64,000 nucleotides of DNA from Cordia subcordata (lineage: Eukaryota; Streptophyta; Magnoliopsida; Boraginales; Cordiaceae). The stretch lies in assembly GCA_028554755.1 (NCBI GenBank), contig JAPTOF010000003.1, positions 26,824,001 to 26,888,000 on the forward strand. The letters are read 5' to 3'. Numbering within the stretch: position 1 is the stretch's first letter; the number at the start of each line of letters is the position of its first letter. Positions 1 through 13,690 of this stretch are shown here, piece by piece. The translations under genes and the position numbers were made by a program. A model generated the notes under the pieces. It saw only the letters and a program-made list of their open reading frames with translations. It was not told where the DNA came from and did no database searches.

Positions 1-755
1 AACTGTTTTACTCCTGAAATAAAAAAGAAGTGCTTTTAAGTTTTACTGCTTGAAAGCAAACGAAACCAAAGATTTAGTGGAAGGTGAACATCTTGAGGAT
101 ATTAGTACTGCTTACAAAGTTTAAACTTTTCATTGTTACAGATATTATGATATGCATCTCGTAGTTATACGTTATCGTCACTAATTATCAGAATTCGAAA
201 GCATCACTACATTTTCTCCCAAAAAAATAAGATGAATAAACAAATAAATAAATGAGAATGAAAAGAAGAGGCAAAAATAAAACTTGATTGTTCATCAAAA
301 GTTTAATGTCTTCGTTCTGGGTGGTGGTGACCGCACGTGGGTTTGCATGCCTCATTCCTTGGCTTCTTGCAACAACTATAACTTATATGTTGAATGCAAA
401 ACACTTCTTTTTTATCATCCATATTTTTCCTCTTTCTAATCTTCATAGTTTTGCAACTTCAACTTTGAATTTTTATTCAAGACAGCTTGGTGTATGTTTA
501 AAATATCTTCTCCTCTATCACTCAAACTCATTTTCAGTATTTCTTCTATGTTTTTTTCTCTTGACCCTTTAAAGTTCTGTATTCAGTTTTGTTCACTGAA
601 CAGCTCCTGAAATAAAACTATTTTTTGAAATTTTGAACCAAATCAAATCAAGTTTTATACTACTAAGTGGGGTTGGATATGGTTTGTAGCTAACCTTTTT
701 GACTTCTTTATAGGTACCTTGTAACTAAGAGTTGTTAAGTCTACTGCATTGCTTT
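1..755. other. upstream and 5' UTR region of the first gene
   Basis: No convincing coding sequence is seen; the longest open frame here (about 288-572) has low-complexity, Phe/Leu-rich content and no ATG-supported start. A good splice acceptor (TTTATAG) ends at 713, and the sequence after it has an in-frame TAA at 726-728, so this stretch probably ends with a 5' UTR intron followed by untranslated exon sequence running into the ATG at 756. The promoter could lie here or left of the window. Confidence 0.5.
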
Positions 756-3700
756 ATGATGGTTGAACTTCAATCTTGCACGGGTTTGGGCGCCAATGCT
801 TCAGCATTATGTTCTATAGAGCAAGAAGTGAAAGGAGACAATGCCAAGATTATTAATGAGATGTCAGCTGAGCTACAAAAGGAGAGGCAAAAAAATGCAG
901 AGCTTATGAAGAGAATATTAGCACTTGAAGCTCAAATAAACGAAAGAAACAAAGATTCAATGCTTTCAAATGGACAAGTATGATTGAGCTAGCCTTTTGA
1001 AGAATACTCATATAATTTGTTCATCTTTTTGGTTTGTCACCTATTTTCTGGTTTATATCTTCCCTAGATAAATCTGGTTTTGTTATAATCACCCTTTTCT
1101 TAGATTACTCGACTTGTAAAGAAACCATTTTCTTTCTTTTTTTTTTTCTTTTTTTTTTTTATGTGATTGCATAAGCTAATTTTCCTATTATTGATCCTAG
1201 ACCCGAAAATGTTGTAAGTCAAATAGAACAGAAAATGTGCAATGAATCGATTTATTTTTGCTACAACTTGACTTTTGCAGATATGATCTGCATGTTCATT
1301 AAATGTGATGGCTTTATGTACTTTTCTTCATGATCTCAGATTAGCATGGACAGTTCAGTTTGTTAATGCTCACTCTAATGTATCCGTTCATTATGTTTTT
1401 GTTATCTTGAGCTTGCCTAATTGAGAGCCTTCATTATGCCATTATGCAGAAAACTGAACGTTTAGTCTTCTTTTTTTCCACGATGTAATTAGACCTTCTG
1501 CATTACCTATTCAATGTAACTAATCATTTGTAGCTTCAGGTGTTTGGAGGAACCAAGTATTGGAGGCTTTCTAATTACAGTTCTTCTGGAAAATACTTTC
1601 TTCTAGTTCATAATAGTATGGAAATTTATGAAATCTCGTACAAAATACTTGCTCATACAATAATCGAAGTTAATCATAAGGCCAAGAAGTTCGATTTGGC
1701 TCAAGATTCTAAACTTCTGAAAAGTGCAACCAGTCTCTGATTGAAGTCATCTGTGTTTTGGATGGATTTACATGCTCTAATTTCAAATATTTTCTGATGG
1801 CCTCGATCAAACAATTGCTTGATCAATAATTTCGCTTTCAGTCTATTCACAGACACCCTTGTTCACAAAGTCAATGTTAAAGGAAAGGCAATTTATATTT
1901 CTTAATGTCTATTATGACCTCGTTTAGCCGGCTGCATATAGCAAGATACAATTTGGTTTGTTTTGGTTCGACTGTAACCATGTGACCTTGCTGTCTCAGG
2001 CTGTTTGCAAACATTCAAGAGGCAGATGCGTCAGGAAGTTCAAGAGACAAAGGGTAGATCAAAAAATTAAAAGAGACTCAGAAATGAAGTATGGCAGCGA
2101 ATCCCTGCACACTAAAGATGTCAATGATCAGGATCGCTTGGTAAACTGGATGAGCATGGAGGATACTCCATCGCTGCCTTTTGAAAGACTGAAGGATAGT
2201 GGCTTCGCCATGGATGATGACAGTGATGATGAAGATAGCAATAACTTTGAAGACGATGATCAATCTGAGGGGAAAGATGGAGTGGACAGGCTCAATTCTG
2301 AATGTGCCAAGGAAATCAATGACCAATTTCTCAAAGATGGCCCTTTTTATAAAATAGACACGTGCTTGGTTGGAATTTCTGATGGTCATACTGAAGCAAA
2401 GCATGTCCAACAATCAACTAGACATCTCAAAGAAAATATTTTACTGCCTGATAGAAGTTTTGTTGATAATGCAGGGGAATTAAATACACAGCATAAAAGG
2501 CCTGAAATAATTGGAGGATGGAAGCAGCTATCAGATGTCCTCTCATCTTCCCAGGAGTTTGAAGATGATGGGAATAATATTCCACAAAAAAAACCTCCAA
2601 AAGTGGCTTTCTGTCCAAAGGAAGTCAAGAGAATACTTGAATCAGAAGCACTTTCGGAGAAAAATGCTCAAGCACACATCATCAGGAAAATTATAGTTTT
2701 TGCATCTCTTGGAATAAGGCATGGATGTGACGACATGTACGACTTAGACTTCAGTCACTTCAGCATTTTACAGAAGGGAGAGCCATATGTGTCTCCGCAG
2801 AATCCCGGGGTATGCAACATAATTTCCAGAATGTCTACTTAGTCAATTGGAGCATCTAGTTAGATTAATTCAAGAGTTACTTTACCAACCTGGTTCTGAG
2901 AAGAGATAATAAATGTTAGTTTCACAATCATCAGAAACCACACCATAGAAGAAAGATAAGAACAAGCATTAGTTGATGAATGTGCCACTAACAACCTGAA
3001 TAAGCCTAATCTGTATGTGTATTAGTTGATACTCAGACAAACATTAATTGTAATCATTTTGAGACATTTTCTTGCCTTAGATGTGTATAAAATGTCCTTA
3101 ATTAAAGCATAGATGTTCTACCTCGGTAATCATGTCATTCTCCTATTAGTCACTGGAAGATGTCATCTTCCTCATCCTAAGCAAACTACTGAATTCAATC
3201 ATTGTGAACTTCATAATCAAGGTGATTTTATCATCAGAGGAAGTATGGATTATTGAATTTCTTTTGTTCTACTCTGCTTGATCCTACAAAATTCATCTTC
3301 TAAAGTTGTTCCTTCTTTGTTGTCAGGAGCATGTATTATACGAAAACCCTGGTGTTCGAAGGAAAATCTTTTACCCCAATCGCCAGAATCCAACCTTATG
3401 TCCTGTTCAAGTACTTGAAGAGGAAAGGGATATGCGTCCATCTGATGATAGCTGCCCCTCGTGTTTATTTCTATGCATCAAATATGGAGGAAGGACCAGG
3501 AACCTTCCGCAAAATGAGTAAGACCCGTTCCAGTTAATTTTTCATTTTCGAGTGCATACAATTTGCTACTTTTGCAGGAACATTTTATCACTATGTCAGG
3601 TATTAGTGATGACTGGCTTTAAGTTTACAGCTGCATATGCCATGTTGTCCTGTCTTTCATTTTCTAAGGCCAAACTGTTCCAGATATGTCAGGCAGCGAA

Positions 3701-5118
3701 TGGGTAGAAACAAACTAAAGTCCTTTGGACCAGTTATATGTCAAATGGCAATGCTTGCTCATGTTCGCAGTGGAAGCTTCTTCTTCAAAGCACTCGGTAT
3801 CACTCTTCTATTCATGGCTGGTTTCCCAGACGCCCTAGTTCAGAGAGAAACCAAATACAGGAACTTGGACCTCCTTCAGAAGTATTACAGGTACTTCATG
3901 TTGTACCATCAAATTAGCTGACCGATAAGCAGCATGTAATTTGTTATGCATGCCTTTTCTTCATACATGTTTAAAGGGGTAAATTGTTTCTGGACATTTT
4001 GTAGTTTCAAAACTAAAAAATTTTGAGAGGGTAAACTTATAGGTCGTATTTGCTTGATCAAATATAATGGTAGTATCAAACCACTCAGTCTGCATATTCC
4101 AGATTTGTCTCACTGAATGTTATCATCAGTGTCTCTTAATTTTTCTGTTTCCATGGAACTTCAAACTCTCACTAAATCTATAGATCTTTTTGATAGTCGA
4201 TTTTTACTGTTGCAGGAGAGATGAGGACACTGAAGGGGAGGAATTATTTCTGTCACATCCATTGACTAATGATGATGTAAGATTCAACTATCCCCAGCTG
4301 ACCTATCCTGGAATATTTATTTGATTATTGTAAAGCAAATATTTCTAGAAACCCAACAAAGTGGTTGCAAGATATATGGATACAGCATGATCACCAATGC
4401 AGGATGTATCAAATGTCCACACTATTGCATGTTAACGCTCAGCATTGCTCAGTGTCTACCAGTAGTGTCATGCAGAATGCTCCAAAGTTCTGCATCTCCC
4501 TAGCATAATACTGAAAGAATTTTCTTGCTTTTGCAGAATGCTAGTATTAAATCAAATAAAAGAATTGAGAAGACGATCCCAAGAGAATCAAAGCGAAGGA
4601 AACAGACTAACTCAACCAGAAGATCTCACAAAGAGAGCTCAAATGCAGAGTCAAATCCCAGTAGCTCTATACCTCCTACACAATTTAAACTAATGGGATA
4701 TGGCTCAACTCAAGTTTGTGCTATGACATCACTGCAATCTGTTCCATCTCAGCCAACAGGAGACACATTATCGATCCCTAACACCACCGTTACTGCTAGT
4801 TGTGCTAACATCTCGTACGACAGTCAGTCTTCTTGCCCTGCGTTCCCACCACAAAGAGCAAACTCTTTTGTTCCCATGGTGTATTGGCCACCCCTTAATG
4901 CAATCTCCGCATGTTCTTATACATCTTCTTATAATTATAGATATCCTGCTGCAGGAAACTACATCCCCATCTATCCGCAGCCATATTACAGCCATCCCTC
5001 TTATATTCCTCTAAACAATCAGCTACTTAATGACACTGCAAATTGTGATGCAGTTCCCGTGGATGCTGATAATGAGTCTAATAGCAGTACTAGCAGTACA
5101 GAGCCAAAAGAGGAATAA
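756..5118 (+). CDS. nuclear protein with degenerate Crypton/DUF3504-like tyrosine recombinase domain
   Basis: Six exons join in frame: 756-977, 2000-2809, 3327-3517, 3684-3890, 4216-4276, 4537-5118, giving 690 residues. The ATG at 756 is the first after an in-frame stop at 726. Residues 20-70 look like a coiled coil. Next come a Lys/Arg-rich stretch (KFKRQR), an acidic run (DDDSDDED) and, at about 290-490, a domain that follows the tyrosine recombinase pattern: GIRHG then MYDLDFSHFSIL (arginine I), CPVQVLEEE, MGRNKL, KALGITLLFMAGF, and TKYRNLDLLQKYYR with a candidate tyrosine. The catalytic HxxR appears as FxxK and the later His/Trp as Tyr, so strand exchange activity is unlikely. The C-terminal exon starts with a basic nuclear-signal-like segment (ESKRRKQ) and ends in a Ser/Pro/Tyr-rich tail. 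The gene model is solid; the domain assignment is my inference from motif order. A role in DNA binding or transcription is plausible but not shown. Confidence 0.85.
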
Positions 5119-6226
5119 ATGAACTATCAAGTCAACTGAATTAAGTGTATGTGGATTCTTATATAAATTATCTAATTCATCTTCTAATCGTGTATTAATG
5201 TATTTTTAGACCCTTGTCTCAAAGCAGCTAAATAATATCCTGCATCAATTTCTGACATATAACCTTAGTTTTCTCATAATTTGTCTAAAAAGAGAAATCA
5301 CAATGTAAATTTTAAAGACTTAACATTAGTGCGCACTTGTTGGATTTACACCCTGAATAGAATATGCTAAGCAGCTAAGATGAGTGTATTGGATGTAATG
5401 AACTTCAGTGATGACAGGTCAATTTTAAGAAAAGAAAATTATCTTTGTAACTCAAAATTTCCAAAAGTTGGAAATATTGAACTATGCCAATAACATAGTC
5501 AAGCAAACTATAAAGGTAATTGATATGATAGTTCTGAGGCAACATCAACCTAGTGAAGCTGCATTGTCCTTGAGTAATTCTATACCAGAGATCTTGATTT
5601 TAGATTTTGAGCGCCATAGTAACCACTAATATCTATATGGCATCAGCTAACTAGAACTGGTTAGCCTGTTTGCAATAATTGTCTAGACAAAAGAGGCCCC
5701 TCTATTCTCCACTACATCTTCATTAACTATGATAAGTTCATATTTGCTTATGCAAGGGAATCTTATCTTTTATGTATTAAATTCCCAGTAGTGCCATCTT
5801 TCTAATTCTCAAGGGCCCTGGTGTGCCTTTCCTTATGTCATATTTCTTTTCAGCGTTAGGAGAATGGTTCTTTTCCATTGAATAAATCCAGTTTGAAAAT
5901 GCTACCATAATGCTACCATCATTGCTTGGACTAAAAAGCTTAAGCACAGTGCTAATTAACATTACTGAATAGCCATCATGGTGTGCAATAATACATCATT
6001 TCTAATACTAAATCAACCTCACAGGGTAACAACAGAAAGAAGAAAACACAAGAGAAAGACTTCATCTAGTAAACATGATCACCACCATCACATGCTCCTC
6101 TTTTGAACTAGTCACACTTGGCACAAAAGCAAACTCCACTATAGAAAAGCCATTTTATTGTGTCACTCAATTTTCCCACATACATACAAAGAGGAGAAGG
6201 GTGGAATCTGAGTTGTAGTAAAGCAT
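5119..6226. other. convergent spacer, 3' UTRs
   Basis: Tail-to-tail spacer between the recombinase-like gene (+) and the peroxidase gene (-). It should hold both 3' UTRs. No ORF, tRNA or repeat was recognised apart from the poly(A) signal of the peroxidase gene. Confidence 0.6.
6154..6159 (-). terminator. poly(A) signal of the peroxidase gene
   Basis: AATAAA on the minus strand, about 70 bp beyond the peroxidase stop codon; a canonical position for plant near-upstream elements. Confidence 0.5.
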
Positions 6227-7963
6227 CTAGTGAAGTTTGTTTGCAAGATTGCACTGCTTTCTGATCTCACCCTTGGTGCCTGTAAGGGGGTTGTTCTCAG
6301 AGAGAATGGTGATGGCTCTTGCAAACTCATTGAAGAAGTAGTCTTGGTTCTTAGCCATTTTCTTCACAAAAGGCTTGGTCCTCTTGTCCGTAGCTAGTTG
6401 GTGGTCCACTAGCATCAAGCCTTTGTTATCCAATATGTTCCTGTAGTAGTTGTTGTCCAGCTTCATGGGCGTGCCACGGTCATTTCTCACGTATTGCACA
6501 GCCTTTGGATCAGGGATCGGGTCCGGGCACTTCTTGAGCATGTGCTCAACATGGTCAGGGTTCAACTGAGGGTCAACCTCAGGGTATAGACGGTGAACGA
6601 GCTTGACACAGTGGGTTCTACCCACACTGTGAGCACCTATAAGATCAAATTCAGTAAATTATTCCAATATTTCTTCACTAAATACCATAAGCGGTACTTA
6701 TAAGATCTTGGTGCTGATATAGCAATCAACTAGTAGACCAAAGGCATAAGTTAGCTCTGTGACTTAAAGCAATCTGCAAATTTAGTTGAGCAAGAAGAAG
6801 AATTATAGGTGTTGGAAAGTACCTAGCAGCGCGACAACCCCAGGGGTGTTGATACCAACTTTAGCAAACCTCTCAAGGACAACACTCATGCTCTCATTGT
6901 GGTCAGGAAGGTGTTGCTCAAGTATGTCTGCTCTGCTCTTCCTGCCATCTCTTCTTCCAGTTTTAAGAGGAATATATGGGCCACCAAGCTGTAGAACAGG
7001 TTTCCAGAGTATGTCATACACTTTATGCTACAATTAATTTCATAGTTAAAACATTAAAGAAAATATCAATAAGCAGCAACCGTTTTAAATTTCTACGGTT
7101 ACAATTGCTCTAGAAGCAGAATAAAACAGTTTCCTCGAACATCAAAACAGAAGTGGGTATGGTTTATATCGCAAAAGTGCTAATGCTGAGTGAAAATTGA
7201 CTAGTTAATAGCCTATGAAGACAGCTACTAGTAGAAAAAATTGGTTATCTTATAACTTAACAGGAAAAAGAAATTAACAAATTCAAGTTCCAGTGTGGAA
7301 AAGAGTTTTGACATGTGAAAAAACAGAAAATTCAAGAAAGATCAAAGTAAAGGGAATGCAAAAATTTTACCGCAACAATGCCATCTCTTCCAGACAACAC
7401 AAGAATATCAGCACAAGAAACAACACCAGGGCACTCTCTTTCGACAGCTTCCTTAATGGTCTCAATGTATCTGAAGTTCCTCATGCCAAAGCTCCTGTCT
7501 GTCTCCTTCTCAGACAACATCCTCCTGGTTGAGTCCAGCAGCAGTGAAGCATCACATGACTGTACAAAATAACGCATGCAAAAGAGAGCTAATAAGCACC
7601 CACTTACACAACAAGCTTACTTAGTAAAGACACTAAATCATAGTCGAGCACCGACCCGAGACAAGTTTAAACTTTTAGACGACGTGAAACGTGTATAATG
7701 CACAATAAGTAAATACAACGAACCCCTTTTTATACCTCGACAAAGCAGTCATGGAAGATGTTCCTAAGCCAAGAGAAAGCAGTGTTCTTGTGGCGTTTGT
7801 AGAGGAGCTTAACTTGCTCCCTGATGATATCCTCAGCTTGAGGGCATAAGTCTTTGTAAAAGTTCATAACAAGACCAGGGTCAGCTTCCTCATTTTCTGC
7901 AAAAGCAGAAATGAGGAGGATTGCAAAGAAGAAGAAGGAGAAGAAGAGGGACTTGGAAGCCAT
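6227..7963 (-). CDS. PER42: class III secretory peroxidase, PRX42 type
   Basis: Four exons on the minus strand (7963-7736, 7559-7371, 6988-6823, 6636-6227) give 330 residues, the usual length for peroxidase 42. The enzyme is a secreted heme peroxidase using H2O2 on phenolic substrates in the cell wall. A signal peptide covers about residues 1-22 (Phe-rich core, then AFAENEE). Distal site: Arg67 and His71 in RNIFHDCFVE. Proximal heme ligand: His197 in GAHSVGRTHC. Also present are SCADIL, GRRDG and a conserved C-terminal region with paired cysteines. Three introns at the classic positions of the family are retained. The start is the ATG of MASKSLFF; an in-frame upstream codon is not ATG. The distal block differs from the usual RLHFHDC, which fits the PRX42 subclade. 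Family assignment is firm; the specific ortholog is likely. Confidence 0.93.
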
Positions 7964-8420
7964 GATGACTACACAAGAATGGTGTGAAGTTTGCTGCAGT
8001 GATACCAACTTGTTAAATAATGGAAAGGTTGCTGAAATTGCTGATAAAACTTTTTCTGTCTTTTACCTAATGGAGTTGGAAACCATGCATGACTCATGAT
8101 GCTGACTCTTATTTTATTCAGTTTAATAATCCAGCATTTACTGCTAATCTGACCTCACAGTTTTACTAATGCCTAGTTGTTGAGGTAGTCCTTAATGAAG
8201 ACACGAAATGGTTAAAGCCTTCTGATATATATATATATTTATTTATTCCCTTTTGTTTTTCTTTTTTCTTTTTTTGCGCACAGGTTAAATAGACAATTAT
8301 TATATTACTTGAATCTTCCTCTAGGCTCTCTCACTTGTTACAAGAATCTCCGGCTGCCTTAAAGGCATACGTAGACGAGGATTACAGATGAGTTGTTCCA
8401 TTTAGATTAGTGTCAATTTA

Positions 8421-8539
8421 GAGGGTGTTAGATTTTGCATATTTAGTGCTTATAAGCATTTAAATAGTAACAAATTATATAAAAGAGTATTTTTTTAAGT
8501 ACTTATAAGTAACCTAAATAAGCAAAGCCAAACACCCTC
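8421..8539. mobile_element. Tourist-like MITE, family A, short copy
   Basis: Element of 119 bp starting GAGGGTGTTAG and ending CCAAACACCCTC, flanked on both sides by TTA. The inner halves pair over CTTATAAG-rich sequence. TTA target duplications and the GTTTGGC-type termini fit PIF/Harbinger-derived MITEs. Relatives lie at 10130-10554, 13977-14090 and 38402-38797. Confidence 0.7.
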
Positions 8540-10129
8540 TTAATCGGTTTTGCCTCCTTAAAAAAAAAAAAACTAGAATTTTGCTTAAGAATAATAAATT
8601 ATTCTGTTCAATCTTGATAAAATTATAAAAACGAAAATAAATGGAAACAACTTAAATAAAGTTGAATTTGACAAAAATAGAAGTCAGATCCGGAGTCTAA
8701 CGGGGGAGACAAATGGATATGGTGCTTTATAAAAGTAGTTGTGTCTGGTAAGAGCTTTTCACCAACACCCAGAACGTATCTTGAATAAAATTAAAAGGAA
8801 ATAAGAGCCAGGGTCATGGTGATAAATTTTATTACATACACTTTCTTAATCACTTTTTTATTATCTTTTATTCGTATATTCCTACAATTCTTAGAGAAAA
8901 TTAAGTTCATATATCAATTAGTTATTATATGCATAAAATATAACAATAAAAGAAGTAATATGCAATATATATTTTCCCTACGAAAATAAATTTTGTCGGC
9001 TTACCTTAAAGTGAAAGTTCCTATGAACTTATAGGAAACCCTTTCTTAACATTTTCCCTTTTCATTTTAATCTGTCACGTGGTATCATGAATTCAACCTA
9101 CTACAGTTCAAAAATCCTAGCTCAAGCAAAAAGGCCACCAAAAAAACAAAAACAAAGGGGCAATTATTATTGATGTTGCTTGCGGGTTGCCACATGGTGG
9201 ATAATATTTCTCCGTCTCTCCACGTCACTGATAAAAAAAATCCAAAACTACAAATGGTTTATTCATCACTACAAAGAAGGGGGGAAAAAAAACTGCCGCA
9301 ACTTTTGTCTGATTCAAGGTTTTACTTAATTTGGAAATTCTTGGTTTATAGCAGATGCGTTGTACATATGAGGATTTTCAGATAGTGATTGCACTCTGTC
9401 AAAAAGCTCCATTAATTGAATTTTTCTTATTGTAAATAAAAAAAAAAAAAAGAGAGAGAGAGAGAGAACTGCTGCAACTTTTGTCAAGGTTTCATTTAAT
9501 TTGGAAAATCTTGGTAATGTTTCCTAAGAACATTGTTGGTTTGCATGCATTGTTATTGCAGATGCCTAACCGCGAATATGGTCTCCTTCGTTTCTTCATA
9601 ATTGTATTATTAGTTCACTCTTATTAAATTGTCTTTCAGGGATTTTTTTTTTTTTCTTCTTTGTTTGTGGCTAGGAGACCAGAAAAGGTCGCTGCAAGTC
9701 CAACTGCTAAAAGAACACTTAGAAGAGTTACAGTAACAAAACAAGAGAGTTGGTTGGCATAATTGAAACTAGAGCGGCTGAAAAACCTCTTGCTAAGCCT
9801 GTGAAAGCAATTGCGTCCGTATTATTGATAACTTATTAATTATGATAGAATTTAAGTTCTATGTATATTAGCATTGATGGAGCTACGTACAATTAAGGGT
9901 GTCAAATGACCCCGTTGCATTTGGTAAATATATTCTTATATTTAGTTTGAGAACATTTGTCCTGCAAAATCAATGAGGTAACTTGTGAACTAATTTTATA
10001 AATAAAAAGTGTACAAAATATTTAGTAATAATTAGTAAAGCAGTCACCTTAACTCGACTCTTGCGTACTCCTATAAAACCTTCCATTCTCTGTTTCTAAT
10101 CATGCTGTTTAAGCTATCAATAAGACTAA

Positions 10130-10554
10130 AAGCCTGTTGGCTAAGCTTATTTTTAAATGCTTCTAAGCAATTTGTGCTTATGAGCGAAAAGCTGCTTATA
10201 AGCAAATGATAAATAAGTAAATATATGTTTAGATAATATGTGCTTATAAACTATTAACATATTTGGTAAATGAGGGCTTATAAGTAACAATAATAATTAC
10301 AATAACTGAAAATGATATGTCATTAATTATAAATTGTCAAAAAGTAAATTTTTTAAAGGTAATGTTGTGTTTTTATTATTTTGATCAAGTGCTTATAAAT
10401 TATTAAAAAGTAAGCTGGCAAATTAGAGCATTTTCCCCCAGTTTATAAGCTGAAAAAAAATGCTAAAAAACTATTTAACCAAAAATATTTTTTTTATTAT
10501 TTTGGGCTTCTAAGCTGGTATTGACCAGCTTTTAAACTTAGCCAAACACCCTCC
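10130..10554. mobile_element. Tourist-like MITE, family A, long copy
   Basis: The left end AGCCTGTTGGCTAAGCTTA is the approximate inverse of the right end TTAGCCAAACACCCTCC. The interior is rich in GCTTATAAGC-like words and resembles 38402-38797 closely enough to be the same family. Target duplication is no longer clear. Confidence 0.6.
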
Positions 10555-11241
10555 AAGAAGCAACCCGCTACTTTAAACCAAGTAGGCACAGCAAGAGATA
10601 TGTATTTGGCGGTATAAACAGCAAAATAATTGCGTAGCGAAAGAAAGTATAAAGAGTTGTAGTGGATGTTTGTAATTTTATTATAAATTAATGAAATTTA
10701 TATTCTCATATATTTTTAATTTATTTAAAAAAAAATTAACTCTCTTAAGTCTTAATAAATATTCTGATATAATTTTTAACCCACCTGATTATAGGATTTT
10801 TGGCACAAGTGAAAAAGAGATTCGTTTTCGGACTAAAAAAAATAAATAAATATTCTGACTTGGTCGCTGTCCACTAGCATGTCAGCGTGCAAATACGTGT
10901 CAAAAAGATATTTCACCCATTAAATGATCATGACGCGACTTTCACCAAAAAAAAGAAAAAAGTGAGATGACTTAATAATCATAAACTATTAATAAATTAT
11001 AATAAAATGTGGAATCGTATGTAGAATGTTATGTGGTTATATAGAGAACGTTTATGGGTGAAAACGAGAGGCATGCGGTACAAGAGGGGTTTTCTGATGA
11101 GTTCTGGTCATCTTTCGCAATCAAAATTCTTTCCATAAGCGCTTCAAGGCATCGAGAGCTCATTTTTCAACTCACCATCATATTCCACCATTGACTTTTG
11201 CGTGAGTGAATACTTTGTTACGATAACATAATTAATTTTTA

Positions 11242-11437
11242 GGGCTCGTTCGAATTGATTTTTTTTTAAAAATATTTTTTTTATTTTTACCTTCTAAAAA
11301 TATGTCTTTGAACTTTTTTTTTTAGAATTTTAACTTTTTTTGAATGTCAAGCTAAATAATTATTATAAAAATAAGATACTTGTTTTTCAAAAAAATACTT
11401 TTTCAGAAAAAATCTAAAAGAAACCAATCTGATCAGG
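11242..11437 (-). mobile_element. MITE, family B, diverged copy
   Basis: Begins GGGCTCGTTCGAATTGATTT; its reverse complement aligns along the length with the well-preserved element at 61880-62122, including the block reading GAAAAAGTA on the minus strand. AT-rich, no coding capacity. Confidence 0.55.
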
Positions 11438-13690
11438 TGCGTAGAAAGAAATGTAATCTTATCTAAGAAACGGGCCAAGTTATTTTAACAAAAGAACTAC
11501 CAAGTTTCGTTGTTAACTTTATAACTAATTCAAATTTAAGAGATGTATAATATGCCACTAAGTTAAGCCTTTGGAGTCATGTACAATTAGTCCTAGAGCT
11601 CAGTATTTATCATTCCAATATCAAAATTTAATAGACCACAGTTGAGAAGTGGCAAAACAGGGAATCTTCTGAGTCATTAATTATTATTATTATTATTCAA
11701 AGGGTCCAATGCAATTATAATTTTCTAGTGGCCAATTGTACTTAAAATATTCTTTACTATGAAATCATAAAGCAGATCCAAAGAAGCAAAAGTGATCTTC
11801 AAGATGTCTCTTCACTCTCAAAGTGGGGTAACAAATTTCAGATGGCTTTATTATAACACTTCAACATTGAATGGATATAGGAAACTTCAATAAACAAGCA
11901 CATGGCATTTTCTGGACGGATGTGTCCAATGTCATGGGCACCCTTATGTCTATTTTCAAAAAATAGATTTGCTCATAACGTTATTAATAAAATTTGGTAA
12001 CAATAAAGAGTCAATATTATTATAATAAAATATTTTTTTAAAATTTTTTGATGTTAAATCTTATTATTAACGATAACATTTTATTTCTTAATAAATTATT
12101 ACTTTTACTTTAAAATTAATTTTCACTCGTAATATTATTAGATTATGAACAAATCGTCACCCCTAGTTGCGGGGACCCTCTGGTAGTTTACCAGAAGATG
12201 CCAATGGAGAAAAGCGACTTATGGGCAACGAATAACCATCTTTAATGATGATGGCGATGTGGAAGGAAAAGTATCTTTCTCTAAAGGAGCAATTATTTGA
12301 AATGGACCACTTTAAATAATTTATCAACTTTATTACATTTTAATAGTAAATAATTATTATCACAAACATATATAATTCTCAATGTATTTTAATAGTTATG
12401 GTAAATAATATAATAATAACATAATATTTATGTTAATAATTAAAATACAACAAATATAATAGTTATCTGCTATTGGAACAATTAATTGTGCCAAACATGC
12501 TCTAAATGAACTCCCAAACTCGGAGTACGAAGCTTTGTGTTCCTTGAATTTGCATTGCGTTTAAGTTTTAAAAGTAAAGTTTCGTTTGAGGGGGAAAAAA
12601 CATTTTAATGACGTAATTTTAAAACACGCTTTAGTATAAAATTGCGCTATCATTAAATTCATTTAAAAATATTATTTGAAAGAAAAATAAAATCAAGTGG
12701 ATCGGAAAATGATTAAAAATTCAAATGGACAAGGAAAATAATATAATTTTTTCTTCCATATCTTTTGAACCGAGTGGATGGCATTGAATCAAGCTTCACA
12801 GGACCACCGACACTCTCTCATTATGTTTTTTTTTTTCCCCTTATTTTTTGGTCAAGACTCTCTCACTAATGCTTCTTCTTAGTAATTCACGCAAATGCAA
12901 TGAGAGTGGAAACCACACACTTTCTTGGTTGTAGAACCCAATATCGATGTGTCTCTCGTGATGTTTTAGTGATAAAAATTAAAGTTGAATGTGACATATA
13001 ATTTATGTCTTAATTCGAATTTTTTATTTTGAATGAGTGTTCTTGATTTAACTGGTGTTCAATCGTATACTCAAGATTTATCAATTGGTGATCGACTTTT
13101 ACAAGCTGAATTTTCTTTTTCACCCAAAAAAAAAAGGGAAAGAAACACATGCTACGACGCAATTGACGTTAATTGATGTACTTTTATTATTTGTTGTATA
13201 CACTAATTTTGTTTGTTAAAAAATTAACCAGGACCTATGAGGGAAATAATTATGGAAAACGATGTAGATCCACGTACACACAATTTATGATTATTCTAAT
13301 ATGATAATATTATAAAAAAATATTTATAATATTATAAAATGTTTAATAACGTAGAAGACACCTAAATTTGGACGTATTACGGACACAACAGGCTCATACG
13401 TTGTATCTTTGGACAAGGCCACGGCAGGCTATGCTTATATGACAACGAATTCCTAGAGATTCACAAACTATAGATCCGTGCTTGAGAATAGATTGCTTTA
13501 AGCCTTGAACATTGACTCTGAGAATCAATCAACATTAATTTGATCATTTGTTGGTATATATACCTTTCATTAAAGTAATCTAGCAGAAAGAGCCACGCGC
13601 GATGCCATTAGCAGATTACATTCTTGTTATCCATAATTATATATGACCTAGCGATACCACGTTACCCTCAAAGCAATAGTAAATCTTTAC

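Noticed and set aside
288..572. 94-codon open frame near the left edge
   Set aside because: No ATG at its start, Phe/Leu/Ser-biased composition and no domain; it lies in AT-rich 5' flanking sequence.
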